Shown: positions 45,154 through 53,667 of the stretch, piece after piece
How the letters are laid out: each line of letters starts with the position of its first letter
Position numbering within the stretch: the first letter of the stretch is position 1
Assembly: GCF_003026285.1 (NCBI RefSeq)
Contig: NZ_PYOD01000017.1
Coordinates: 32,252 to 96,251 of the forward strand
Direction of reading: 5' to 3'
Length of the DNA: 64,000 nt
DNA from: Photobacterium profundum
GTDB lineage: Bacteria > Pseudomonadota > Gammaproteobacteria > Enterobacterales > Vibrionaceae
Program-made: the position numbers and the translations under genes
The notes under the pieces: generated by a model
What the model saw: the letters and a program-made list of their open reading frames with translations, nothing else
The model's database searches: none
What the model was told of the DNA's origin: nothing

Positions 45154-46059
45154 TTACTGATGCTGTAAATGACGGCGATTTTTCTTGGTGGCATTTTTTT
45201 CGATATATTCGATGATCATACCGGCGATATCTTTTTCTGTTGCCGCTTCAATGCCTTCAAGACCAGGTGATGAGTTAACTTCCATAATTAGTGGGCCGCG
45301 TTCAGAGCGGAGTAAATCGACCCCTGCAACGCTTAATCCCATTGCTTTTGCAGCTGCGACTGCTGTTTTGCGTTCTTCTGGTGTAATACGGACTAAAGAT
45401 GCGCTACCACCACGGTGTAAATTCGAACGGAATTCACCATCGGCTGCTTGGCGTTTCATGGCTGCAATGACTTTATCGCCAATCACGAAACAGCGAATAT
45501 CAGCACCGCCTGCTTCTTTAATGTATTCCTGCACCATGATGTTGGCTTTCAGCCCCATAAAAGCTTCAATAACACTTTCTGCAGCCGTTTGGGTTTCAGC
45601 CAATACCACGCCAATACCTTGAGTACCTTCTAATAATTTAATGACCAGTGGCGCACCACCTACCATTTTAATTAAATCGGGCACATCGTCTGGTTTGCTG
45701 GCAAAACCAGTGATTGGCATACCTACACCTTTACGGCTTAATAATTGTAAAGAGCGTAGCTTGTCTCGAGATCGTGAAATAGCAATTGACTGATTTACCG
45801 AGAACACATCCATCATTTCAAATTGACGTAATACTGAACAGCCATAAAATGTTATGTCTGCACCAATACGTGGAATGATGGCGTCAAAACCAGTTAAATC
45901 ATTACCTTCAAAATGAATAGAAGGCTGTACCGAGTTGATATTCATATAACAACGCAGGGCATTAATGATAACCGCTTCATGACCACGAGCTTCACATGCT
46001 TCACGTAAACGGCGGGTTGAGTATAGGGTTTCGTTCTGGGACAGAATGCCAATTTTCAT
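45154..46059 (-). CDS. rimK: ribosomal protein S6--L-glutamate ligase
   Basis: A 301-residue ATP-grasp ligase that adds glutamates to the C-terminus of ribosomal protein S6. Family segments: MKIGILSQNETLYSTRRLREA, PRIGADITFYGCSVLRQFEM, VIKLLEGTQGIGVVLAE (nucleotide loop), EYIKEAGGADIRCFVIGD and GPLIMEVNSSPGLEGIE (metal site). It is not part of the E. coli groEL-epmB interval. Related ~120-bp repeats lie on both sides in the same orientation, so it may have been placed here by repeat-linked rearrangement (inference). Confidence 0.94.
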   Translation of the reverse strand: MKIGILSQNETLYSTRRLREACEARGHEAVIINALRCYMNINSVQPSIHFEGNDLTGFDAIIPRIGADITFYGCSVLRQFEMMDVFSVNQSIAISRSRDKLRSLQLLSRKGVGMPITGFASKPDDVPDLIKMVGGAPLVIKLLEGTQGIGVVLAETQTAAESVIEAFMGLKANIMVQEYIKEAGGADIRCFVIGDKVIAAMKRQAADGEFRSNLHRGGSASLVRITPEERKTAVAAAKAMGLSVAGVDLLRSERGPLIMEVNSSPGLEGIEAATEKDIAGMIIEYIEKNATKKNRRHLQHQ

Positions 46060-46287
46060 TGCGTTTCTCGCGACTTATAAAGGGTGATATGGGATCAGTG
46101 TGGGAAGTTTGGCGAACTTCAATTTGCCGAATAATGGCAATACTGAATAAGCGGCGACTATGCTCTTAATCGTAAAAAAAATCGAGAGATGTGACGATGA
46201 TATTTTTTTATCGAGTTAATCAAAAGTACTGATTAATAGATGATCATAAAGAGTGAAAGCTTTTGGGTTGTCATACTCCAAAAGCTG

Positions 46288-46400
46288 CACAAGCTGTACG
46301 CCTTATTAATAACAATGACTTATGTAGATTTATTTTGGGTTGTAATGTTGTCTTTATACGTGGTCAGCTTTTTGGTGTATTTGTCTTATTATTGTGTACA
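46288..46400 (+). repeat. ~120-bp intergenic repeat, copy 4 (short)
   Basis: Begins CACAAGCTGTACG, keeps the CTTATGTAGATTTATTTTGG block, then GTCAGCTTTTTGGTGTAT (46363-46380), 14 of 18 identical to the copy 1/3 block, and ends TGTACA (46395-46400). CCAAAAGCTG (46278-46287) and CAGCTTTTTGG (46365-46375) make a terminal inverted repeat with one bulge. Confidence 0.6.
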
Positions 46401-46449
46401 AGGGCGGGGGTGAAGCAGTAGCTCGGTCGCGATAATCTGAAATTTGATG

Positions 46450-46481
46450 CACCAGTACGCCGTGAAGTGAGTGCTGGTGCT
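46450..46481 (-). terminator. probable terminator of epmB
   Basis: GCACCAGTAC (46450-46459) pairs with GTGCTGGTGC (46472-46481), ten pairs with one wobble. The following minus-strand tract is only weakly T-rich. Confidence 0.5.
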
Positions 46482-46492
46482 TAATTGAGTGG

Positions 46493-47515
46493 TTATTCTA
46501 AGTGAAGGTCTAGTGGTGTTTTACTTGCTCGACCACCGATTTCACGTGTTAATTTTGGCACCATATACCCCGACACATTCTGCATCAAACCTGCCATTAA
46601 TTGGCGTGCTTCAGTGTCATCAACCATAAAGTGGGTCGCACCTTGTACCTTATCTAAAACGTGTAAATAATAAGGCTGAATACCTGCGGTAAACAAGGCT
46701 TCGCTTAACGATGTAAGTGCATCAACTGAATCATTAATCCCGCGTAATAACACACCTTGGTTAAGTAGGGTGGCATTCACGCGTTTGAGTTTTGTCATGG
46801 CATCAGTTAGTTCATCATTAATCTCATTGGCGTGGTTAATATGGGTAACCAGAATCGTTTGTAAGCGACTATTGCCAATTAATGTACATAACTCATCAGT
46901 AATACGGTTAGGTATGACGACGGGCAGACGAGTGTGGATACGCAGGCGTTTAATATGAGAAATCGATTCTATTTCATCAACTAGCCATGCTAATTCGTGA
47001 TCTTTTGCCATTAATGGATCACCGCCCGATAAAATGACTTCATTTAATTCTGGGTGTTCAGCAATGTAGGTCAGAGCTACTTTCCACTGCGCTTTGCCGC
47101 CTTTGTTGTCGTTGTAAGGGAAGTGGCGACGAAAACAGTAGCGACAATTTACCGCACAACCCCCTTTCACGATCATTAACGCGCGGTTTTTATATTTGTG
47201 GAGTAAGCCTGGAATAGCGTTGTCTTGTTCTTCTAAAGGATCGAGAGAGTACCCGTCATGTACTTCAAATTCTGGCTCTAAAGGCAGAATTTGTCGCAAT
47301 AGTGGATCATAGGGGTTGCCAATTTCCATTCTATCAACAAAGCTCATTGGTACGCGTAACGCAAATAGCTTTCTTGCGGCTAAGCCCTTTTCCCATGGTG
47401 TTGGATCGATTTTTAGGGTTTTTAGTAGCAGAAAAGGATCTGAAATCGCATTAGCTAGATCATTAAGCCAGTTTTGCTCAACAGTTGAGGCGTTTCGGGT
47501 TATTATATGCGGCAT
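46493..47515 (-). CDS. epmB: EF-P (R)-beta-lysylation protein EpmB (lysine 2,3-aminomutase type)
   Basis: A 340-residue radical-SAM, PLP-dependent aminomutase that makes (R)-beta-lysine for EF-P. The iron-sulfur triad is Cys120, Cys124 and Cys127 in GGCAVNCRYCFRRHFPY. EVILSGGDPLMAKDHEL and HFMVDDTEARQLM also match E. coli EpmB. The frame runs to 47620, but ATG 47515 (MPHIITRN) fits homologues. It is divergent from efp, with only 34 bp between the two start codons. Confidence 0.95.
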   Translation of the reverse strand: MPHIITRNASTVEQNWLNDLANAISDPFLLLKTLKIDPTPWEKGLAARKLFALRVPMSFVDRMEIGNPYDPLLRQILPLEPEFEVHDGYSLDPLEEQDNAIPGLLHKYKNRALMIVKGGCAVNCRYCFRRHFPYNDNKGGKAQWKVALTYIAEHPELNEVILSGGDPLMAKDHELAWLVDEIESISHIKRLRIHTRLPVVIPNRITDELCTLIGNSRLQTILVTHINHANEINDELTDAMTKLKRVNATLLNQGVLLRGINDSVDALTSLSEALFTAGIQPYYLHVLDKVQGATHFMVDDTEARQLMAGLMQNVSGYMVPKLTREIGGRASKTPLDLHLE

Positions 47516-47549
47516 TAAATACAACTCGAAGATGTGTAAGAGGATAGAA

Positions 47550-48116
47550 ATGGCGTCTTTCAGCACCAATGAATTCCGCAGCGGAATGAAAATTATGCTA
47601 GATAATGAACCTTGTGTCATTATCGAAAACGAATTTGTTAAGCCTGGTAAAGGTCAAGCATTCAGCCGTGTAAAAATCCGTAAGTTACTTTCGGGTAAAG
47701 TTCTTGAAAAAACGTTCAAATCTGGCGAATCAGTTGAAGCTGCCGATGTAGTTGACGTTGAACTTGATTATCTATACAACGACGGTGAATTCTACCACTT
47801 CATGGACAACGTTTCATTTGAGCAGATTGGTGCCGATGTAAAAGCTGTTGGTGATAATGCTAAATGGTTGGTAGAAAACAACACGTGTACGCTAACACTT
47901 TGGAACGGTAACCCTATTGTTGTTACCCCACCAAACTTCGTAGAACTAGAAGTGACTGAAACCGATCCTGGCCTAAAAGGCGATACACAGGGTACTGGTG
48001 GTAAGCCTGCAACACTTATAACGGGCGCCGTTGTGCGCGTTCCACTGTTCATCCAGATTGGTGAAGTGGTCAAGGTTGACACTCGCTCTGGAGAGTACGT
48101 AGGCCGTGTGAAGTAA
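47550..48116 (+). CDS. efp: translation elongation factor P
   Basis: A 188-residue factor that rescues ribosomes stalled at polyproline. The domain I loop KPGKGQAF presents Lys34, the residue beta-lysylated by EpmA after EpmB action. Later segments VEKTFKSG-like and GLKGDTQGTGGKPATL are family signatures. AGAGGAT precedes ATG 47550. The open frame from 47316 is antisense to epmB and discarded. Promoter elements must lie inside epmB or in the 34-bp gap. Confidence 0.98.
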   Translation: MASFSTNEFRSGMKIMLDNEPCVIIENEFVKPGKGQAFSRVKIRKLLSGKVLEKTFKSGESVEAADVVDVELDYLYNDGEFYHFMDNVSFEQIGADVKAVGDNAKWLVENNTCTLTLWNGNPIVVTPPNFVELEVTETDPGLKGDTQGTGGKPATLITGAVVRVPLFIQIGEVVKVDTRSGEYVGRVK

Positions 48117-48137
48117 TATTTGCTTTCACAGGTAATA

Positions 48138-48166
48138 AAGAAGTCGCTAAGGCGGCTTTTTTTATG
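48138..48166 (+). terminator. terminator of efp
   Basis: AAGTCGC (48141-48147) pairs with GCGGCTT (48152-48158, one wobble), followed by seven T. Confidence 0.75.
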
Positions 48167-48324
48167 TCTACAATTTGATGATTTTACTAGATTATCACTA
48201 TTTCTCATTATTTTTTATGAACTCAGTTGTACAGCTGGAAGTGTAAGCTACCGTTTATAGTTATTTGTATTTAGAATGATAATTATTGATACATACATAA
48301 TAATTATATTAATTGGTGGGTTAT

Positions 48325-49722
48325 ATGGATTTTAAGCCTCAGGCACAAGCTGCGTTAAAGAAAAAACTGTCTCTTCCTCTTGCTGGCGGCATTTTAGGTA
48401 TTGCTGCATTCTTGGGGTTAGCGAATAATTCCGTTTTAATGACCGATGCAGGATATACCTATGTGCATCAGAATAATGTGACTGGCGAGCTGGATGTTTT
48501 TAGTGAACCTGGTATTCATTTTCGAATGCCTTTTTTATCTAAAATAACTAAATACGATCAGGTTATTACCGTTTCTTATGGTAATACAACGGGCGAAGAT
48601 TTCTATCAACGCTTACCGTCTATTCAAGTCCGCTTTGCTGATACCTATATTGGCAGCATTCCCGTTACTTTCCGATTTAAACTGTCTCAAAACCCTGATG
48701 CAGTGGTAAAAATGCATCGAGAATTTCGTAATAACAGTAATTTAATCGATGCATTATTGGTTAAAAATGCACGAAATGTTACGGTGATTACAGCGACTCA
48801 ATATACCGGAGAAGAATTTTTCCAAGGAGGATTAAATCAATTTAAAACAAAGCTTGGTGATCAGCTGCGTGATGGCATTTATATGACCGAGCGAAAGCAA
48901 GTTGAAATTGAGCAAATTGATTTAGCGCCAGTCGGTATTAACCAATCTAATTCGAATAAATTGCAACGCACGCAGCAATTGGTATGGAAAACCGTCCCCG
49001 TATTAGATACAGATGGTAACCCTAAGCGTCAGAACAACCCATTACAGCAGTACGGTATTGCGGTTACGCAAGTGACCATAGGCGACCCTTCACCGGAAGA
49101 GCAGTTAAACAAGCTATTGATGGATAAGAAGCGGTTAGTCGCTGATCGCATTCGTGCCATCCAAGAGCAAGAAACATCAAAAGCACAAGCAGAAACGGAA
49201 CAGTTACGTAAAGAGATTCAACGCACTCGTGAAGTACAAGATGCGCAGCGAAATAAAGAGCTCGCGATTATTTCGCAGCAAAAAGAAGTAGAAATTGCTC
49301 GTCAAATTGCAGAGCGAGAAATTGTAGAGGTCGAAAAAACCAAGCGTTTAGCGGAAGTCGATAAAGAAAAAGAATTGGCGATAGCAGAAGCGAACTTGGC
49401 GATTCAAAAAGCCAATGCGTTATCAGCAGAATATGAAGCGAAAGCCATTTTGTCGAAAGGGCATGCTGAAGCTGAAATCTTAAAATCAAAATATGATGCT
49501 TATGGTGCAAACCGCGATGTCTATTTAGCTGAATTGAATCGTGATGTGTCCACTGCGTTGTACAATAACTTGAAGAACTATCAAGTACAGATGCCAACGA
49601 ACTATTTTGGTGGCAGTAATGCAGGAAAATTAACCACTAATTTGGATGTAATTACGGGGTTGGGGGCATTAGGGATTTTAGAGAAGAACCAACAACTCGC
49701 CGATACCAATCAAAACAAATAG
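48325..49722 (+). CDS. SPFH / Band 7 domain membrane protein
   Basis: A 465-residue protein with one N-terminal transmembrane helix (about 16-37), a Band 7/prohibitin domain (about 40-240) and a long charged coiled coil (about 260-400, repeated Glu/Lys/Ala with KEVEIARQIAEREI). It resembles bacterial SPFH proteins that form large membrane-bound assemblies and can control proteases or lipid domains; the specific role is unknown. ATG 48325 follows GGTGGG; an upstream GTG or TTG at 48313 is less likely. It stands alone, with no NfeD-like partner beside it. Confidence 0.82.
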   Translation: MDFKPQAQAALKKKLSLPLAGGILGIAAFLGLANNSVLMTDAGYTYVHQNNVTGELDVFSEPGIHFRMPFLSKITKYDQVITVSYGNTTGEDFYQRLPSIQVRFADTYIGSIPVTFRFKLSQNPDAVVKMHREFRNNSNLIDALLVKNARNVTVITATQYTGEEFFQGGLNQFKTKLGDQLRDGIYMTERKQVEIEQIDLAPVGINQSNSNKLQRTQQLVWKTVPVLDTDGNPKRQNNPLQQYGIAVTQVTIGDPSPEEQLNKLLMDKKRLVADRIRAIQEQETSKAQAETEQLRKEIQRTREVQDAQRNKELAIISQQKEVEIARQIAEREIVEVEKTKRLAEVDKEKELAIAEANLAIQKANALSAEYEAKAILSKGHAEAEILKSKYDAYGANRDVYLAELNRDVSTALYNNLKNYQVQMPTNYFGGSNAGKLTTNLDVITGLGALGILEKNQQLADTNQNK

Positions 49723-49754
49723 CGCGTACAAATAGCACGTATTTATTTGACCCA

Positions 49755-49784
49755 AAAAAAAGCACCGCCTAAGCGGTGCTTTCT
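49755..49784. terminator. bidirectional terminator (SPFH gene / frdABCD)
   Basis: AAAGCACCGC (49759-49768) / GCGGTGCTTT (49773-49782), loop CTAA. A run of eight T follows on the minus strand, so it mainly ends frdABCD. Confidence 0.85.
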
Positions 49785-49806
49785 ACATTTCGTATATCAA
49801 TGATAA

Positions 49807-50169
49807 TTAAATCATGAATACAAAGATAATTGCTAAAGCAGATACTAGGAACGCAGTCGCGTAACAAGCGATCTTACCAACCACACCTGTGTGGAATTTT
49901 AGATCGTGCATACCATGATGTAGGCGGTGCATTGCATGCCACATTGGTAGTGCTAGTGTCGCGATAGTAAATAGTGCGCCAATGAAGCTTGTTACAAAGC
50001 CTGAAACTCGCTCATAGCTCATTGCATCCGCATCAAGTATGCCTAGTGGCACCATGATACCAAGAACAAGTACCGTTATTGGTGTTAGCATTGCGAACCA
50101 AGTACCACCAGCACCAAACAGACCCCACCATACTGGTTCGTCAGAACGTTTAGGATTTAGATTTACCAC
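49807..50169 (-). CDS. frdD: fumarate reductase membrane anchor subunit D
   Basis: A 120-residue three-helix inner-membrane anchor (about 23-45, 60-82, 97-119). It begins MVNLNPKRSDEPVWWGLFGAGG, as FrdD proteins do, and HAMHRLHHGMHDLK lies between helices two and three. With FrdC it binds menaquinol and holds FrdAB on the cytoplasmic face. It is last in frdABCD, 10 bp after frdC. Confidence 0.96.
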   Translation of the reverse strand: MVNLNPKRSDEPVWWGLFGAGGTWFAMLTPITVLVLGIMVPLGILDADAMSYERVSGFVTSFIGALFTIATLALPMWHAMHRLHHGMHDLKFHTGVVGKIACYATAFLVSALAIIFVFMI

Positions 50170-50179
50170 GTGGCTCTCC

Positions 50180-50563
50180 TTAAACTAACACTAGAACGAA
50201 CAGTGAAATTGCAGCAACTGCAGCCCACTGAGCTAGTACAATAATCTTCTTATCAAGCTTTTTGCCTTTAATTTTAATCGGCATTACTTGAGGCATCATG
50301 CTGAAGAAGGTCTGTGCGTGGAACAAGCTGCCAAGAAGCGCAAGAATGTTTAATACCACCACAATTGGGTTAGACATAAAGCTTAACCAACCAGCCCAAG
50401 CTTCTGGTCCTTTCACTAGGCAACCTAGACCGAATGTCAGGCAGATAGTGAAAAAGATCAAAGGTAGAATTGTTGCTTCACGTACCATGTAGAAGCGGTA
50501 GAAAGGATCATCTTTCCACCAAGTGCGTGTCATTTCGCGAACGTAAGGTTTACGGTTGCTCAT
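50180..50563 (-). CDS. frdC: fumarate reductase membrane anchor subunit C
   Basis: A 127-residue three-helix subunit. The N-terminus RKPYVREMTRTWWKDDPFYRFYMVREATILPL matches FrdC, including conserved residues near the quinone site, and HAQTFFSMMPQVMPI follows helix two. It lies 2 bp after frdB and before frdD. Confidence 0.96.
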   Translation of the reverse strand: MSNRKPYVREMTRTWWKDDPFYRFYMVREATILPLIFFTICLTFGLGCLVKGPEAWAGWLSFMSNPIVVVLNILALLGSLFHAQTFFSMMPQVMPIKIKGKKLDKKIIVLAQWAAVAAISLFVLVLV

Positions 50564-50565
50564 CC

Positions 50566-51306
50566 TTATGCCTCCTGAGGCTTAATCATGGCAATAACAA
50601 AATCTTTAGAAGATTCAACTTTACCTTGGTTAACCGCTGCTGCTGGATCGACGCTCTTCGGACAAACTTCAGAACAGTAACCAACAAATGTACAACCCCA
50701 AGCGCCGTTTTCGCCGTTAATCAGCTTCATACGCTCTTGAGCACCGTTATCTCGGCTATCTAGGTTGTAACGGTGTGCAAGTGTTAGTGCAGCAGGACCA
50801 ATGAATTCTGGGTTCAAACCAAACTGAGGACATGCTGAGTAGCAAAGACCACAGTTGATACAACCTGCAAATTGCTTGTATTTAGCCATTTGCTCGGGTG
50901 TTTGGTTGTTCGGACCATCTTCAGGTGTGCGATTGTTACCAATGATGTATGGCTTGATAGCTTCAAGACGTTCGATGAACGGCGTCATATCAACAATCAA
51001 ATCTTTTTCGATAGCAAAGTTAGCCAATGCTTCGATTTTCAGACCATTTGGGTAGTCACGTAAGAAAGTTTTACAAGCTAGCTTAGGTACCTTGTTAACC
51101 ATCATGCCGCAAGAACCACAGATCGCCATACGGCAAGACCAACGGTAAGCTAGATCTTTATCTAGGTTATCTTTGATGTAACCCAGAGCATCAAGCACTG
51201 ACATGGTTTCATTAAACGGTACTTCAAATAATTCAAAATACGGTTCTGCGTCTTTTTCTGGATCATAACGCAGGATTTCTACTTTCTGGATGCGGTTGCC
51301 TGACAT
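50566..51306 (-). CDS. frdB: fumarate reductase iron-sulfur subunit B
   Basis: A 246-residue electron-transfer subunit. The N-terminal [2Fe-2S] ferredoxin fold uses CRMAICGSCGMM...C. The C-terminal domain has CINCGLCYSACP and CTFVGYCSEVCP for the [4Fe-4S] and [3Fe-4S] clusters. It passes electrons from the quinol site to FrdA. Its ATG shares a base with the frdA stop (TAATG), so translation is coupled. Confidence 0.97.
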   Translation of the reverse strand: MSGNRIQKVEILRYDPEKDAEPYFELFEVPFNETMSVLDALGYIKDNLDKDLAYRWSCRMAICGSCGMMVNKVPKLACKTFLRDYPNGLKIEALANFAIEKDLIVDMTPFIERLEAIKPYIIGNNRTPEDGPNNQTPEQMAKYKQFAGCINCGLCYSACPQFGLNPEFIGPAALTLAHRYNLDSRDNGAQERMKLINGENGAWGCTFVGYCSEVCPKSVDPAAAVNQGKVESSKDFVIAMIKPQEA

Positions 51307-53117
51307 TATGCCTGCTCCTTTGCTTGCTTCGCTTCAGCTGCTTCTTTTGCTGCTGCTTCTTCAGCTGCCGCACCGTATAGACGTGCTTTAGGCTGAGACT
51401 TAGTGATTGTCACGTCGCTGTATTCAATACGAGGTGCTTTATCACCGTTGTAGAATGCAAGTGAGTGCTTCAGGTAGTTTACGTCATCACGCTCTGTGCA
51501 GTTGTCATCTAGACGTTGGTGTGCACCACGTGATTCGCGACGAAGAATAGCTGAGTGAGCCATTGTTTCTGCCACTTCCAGACCGTAGCCAACTTCGATT
51601 GCATAAAGCAAATCGGTGTTGAATACTTTACCTTTATCTTTGATGCTGATTTTCTTATAACGCTCACGAAGCTCTGCTAGTTTATCAACAGTCGCTTGCA
51701 TTAAATCTTCTTGGCGGTAGATACCACAACCCGCTTCCATGGAGTGACCCATTTCAGTTCGGATATCAGACCAATTTTCATCACCTTCTTGAGACATCAG
51801 CGCATCAATACGATCTTGAACTGCTTGAATCTGCTTAGTGATAGACGCTTCATTCCAACCCTTGAATTCTACTGCACGCTTCGCTGCACCTTCACCCGCA
51901 AGGCGACCGAATACAACAAGCTCAGCTAGAGAGTTAGAACCTAAACGGTTAGCACCGTGAAGGCCGACAGATGAACATTCACCAACAGCGAACAAACCAG
52001 AAATACGCGTTTCGTTATTCTTGTCTGTTTCAATACCACCCATGGTGTAGTGAACAGTTGGGCGAATTGGAATTGGCTCTTCCGCAGGATCCACGTTTAC
52101 GTATGCTTTAGATAATTCACAGATGAACGGTAGGCGTTCATGTAAATACTCTTTACCAAGGTGGCGTAAATCAAGATGAACCACATCACCCAATGGGTGC
52201 TGGATGGTGTTACCTTTTTGCTGCTCGTGCCAGAATGCTTGAGAAACCTTGTCACGTGGACCAAGTTCCATGTATTTGTTCTTAGGCTGACCGATAGGTG
52301 TTTCAGGACCCATACCGTAATCTTGTAGGTAACGGTAGCCATTTTTGTTTAGCATGATACCGCCTTCACCACGACAACCTTCAGTCATCAAGATGCCAGT
52401 ACCTGGTAAACCTGTTGGGTGATACTGAACGAATTCCATATCACGTAGTGGTACACCGTGGCGGAACGCCATTGCCATACCATCGCCAGTTACGATGCCA
52501 CCGTTCGTATTACAGTTGTAAACACGACCCGCGCCACCCGTTGCTAGTACAACAGACTTAGCTTTAATACAGATCAATTCGCCTTCAGACATGTGAATAG
52601 CGACAAGACCTTGTACTTCACCTTCTTCAACTAATAGATCAACAACGAAATATTCGTCAAAGCGGTTGATTTGCTTGTATTTGATAGATGTTTGGAAAAG
52701 CGTGTGTAGCATGTGGAAGCCGGTTTTATCCGCAGCAAACCATGTACGCTCTACTTTCATTCCGCCAAAACGACGAACGTTTACGTCACCGTTTTCTTTA
52801 CGGCTCCAAGGACAACCCCATTGTTCTAATTGGGTCATCTCGCGAGTCGCGTTTTCTACGAAATATTCAACAACGTCCTGTTCACATAGCCAGTCGCCAC
52901 CACCAACGGTATCGTTGAAGTGATTGTCTAAGCTATCCTCATCCTTGATGACGGCAGCGGAGCCACCCTCTGCAGCTACAGTGTGAGAGCGCATTGGGTA
53001 AACTTTAGAAATAAGTGCAATTTCTAAGTCTGGGTTTGCTTCAGCAGCAGCGATGGCAGCACGTAGGCCAGCACCACCAGCACCGATTACAGCGATATCT
53101 GTGGTAATTGTCTTCAC
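51306..53117 (-). CDS. frdA: fumarate reductase flavoprotein subunit A
   Basis: A 603-residue catalytic subunit that reduces fumarate to succinate in anaerobic respiration. The dinucleotide fold starts DIAVIGAGGAGLRAA. His45 in MRSHTVAAEGGSAAV is the covalent FAD site, and HPTGLPGTGILMTEGCRGEGG and the arginine-bearing RLGSNSLAELVVFG complete the active-site signatures. The C-terminus is Ala/Glu/Lys-rich. It is first in frdABCD, with a CRP/FNR-type dyad 166 bp upstream. A TCCGGAGG-like ribosome site precedes ATG 53117. Confidence 0.97.
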   Translation of the reverse strand: MKTITTDIAVIGAGGAGLRAAIAAAEANPDLEIALISKVYPMRSHTVAAEGGSAAVIKDEDSLDNHFNDTVGGGDWLCEQDVVEYFVENATREMTQLEQWGCPWSRKENGDVNVRRFGGMKVERTWFAADKTGFHMLHTLFQTSIKYKQINRFDEYFVVDLLVEEGEVQGLVAIHMSEGELICIKAKSVVLATGGAGRVYNCNTNGGIVTGDGMAMAFRHGVPLRDMEFVQYHPTGLPGTGILMTEGCRGEGGIMLNKNGYRYLQDYGMGPETPIGQPKNKYMELGPRDKVSQAFWHEQQKGNTIQHPLGDVVHLDLRHLGKEYLHERLPFICELSKAYVNVDPAEEPIPIRPTVHYTMGGIETDKNNETRISGLFAVGECSSVGLHGANRLGSNSLAELVVFGRLAGEGAAKRAVEFKGWNEASITKQIQAVQDRIDALMSQEGDENWSDIRTEMGHSMEAGCGIYRQEDLMQATVDKLAELRERYKKISIKDKGKVFNTDLLYAIEVGYGLEVAETMAHSAILRRESRGAHQRLDDNCTERDDVNYLKHSLAFYNGDKAPRIEYSDVTITKSQPKARLYGAAAEEAAAKEAAEAKQAKEQA

Positions 53118-53667
53118 AGTTATCCTCCGGAGGTAAGACGATAAAAAATTTAACAGATGCGCAACAGTGCACCTATCCTTGAAATCCTAGGTATATTCTA
53201 TGCAACAAAATAGATAAAAAAGTTGATTTAGACGCAGCTTTCTTATGGAAATAGCCCAAAAGTATAAGGTGATTACAATAATTGTGATTTTTATCACAAA
53301 ATGTAATGTTTTGTGGATGTTAATTGACCGGTTTATTTTGTAATAATTGTTTCTGGCTCATTACTTATGTGTTTCTTCTTTTGACGCTAAGTCGCTAATA
53401 ATAAAAATAAACTAAAACAAATGAGGTAGAGCAAAGAACCTAAATGTTGATTTTATGCTGGAATGGTTACTTTTATGTTGGTTAGTGGTTGGTAATCAGT
53501 ATGTTCTTTTGAGGTTAACTCGTAACAATTAGTTGTATTCTATTCATAATGTGACGCAATTAATTAATTTGTTTTATTTCATATGGTTATGTTTTTAGGC
53601 GTGTTGCCTGTTCTTTGCTTTGATATTATGCCTACAGATGATTTCCCTAATAAAAAAGAAGAGTGTT
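53118..53667. other. divergent promoter region between frdA and epmA
   Basis: 550 bp, strongly AT-rich, no supported gene. It carries the CRP/FNR-type dyad and must hold promoters for frdABCD and epmA. Confidence 0.5.
53283..53298. promoter_or_regulatory. CRP consensus / FNR-like dyad upstream of frdABCD
   Basis: TGTGATTTTTATCACA is an exact TGTGA-N6-TCACA CRP site. The same dyad read as GTGAT-N4-ATCAC also matches FNR (TTGAT-N4-ATCAA) at 8 of 10 positions. frd is an FNR target in E. coli, so either protein, or both, may bind. Confidence 0.7.

Larger units (their letters stand above)
46060..46492. other. 433-bp gap between rimK and epmB
   Basis: Contains a fourth copy of the ~120-bp repeat and a hairpin after epmB. 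Short inverted repeats GAAGTT/AACTTC (46104-46120) and TTGCC/GGCAA (46124-46140) lie before rimK. No gene is supported. Confidence 0.5.

Noticed and set aside
47316..47549. N-terminal extension of efp
   Set aside because: Antisense to epmB; ribosome site and homologue length place the start at 47550.
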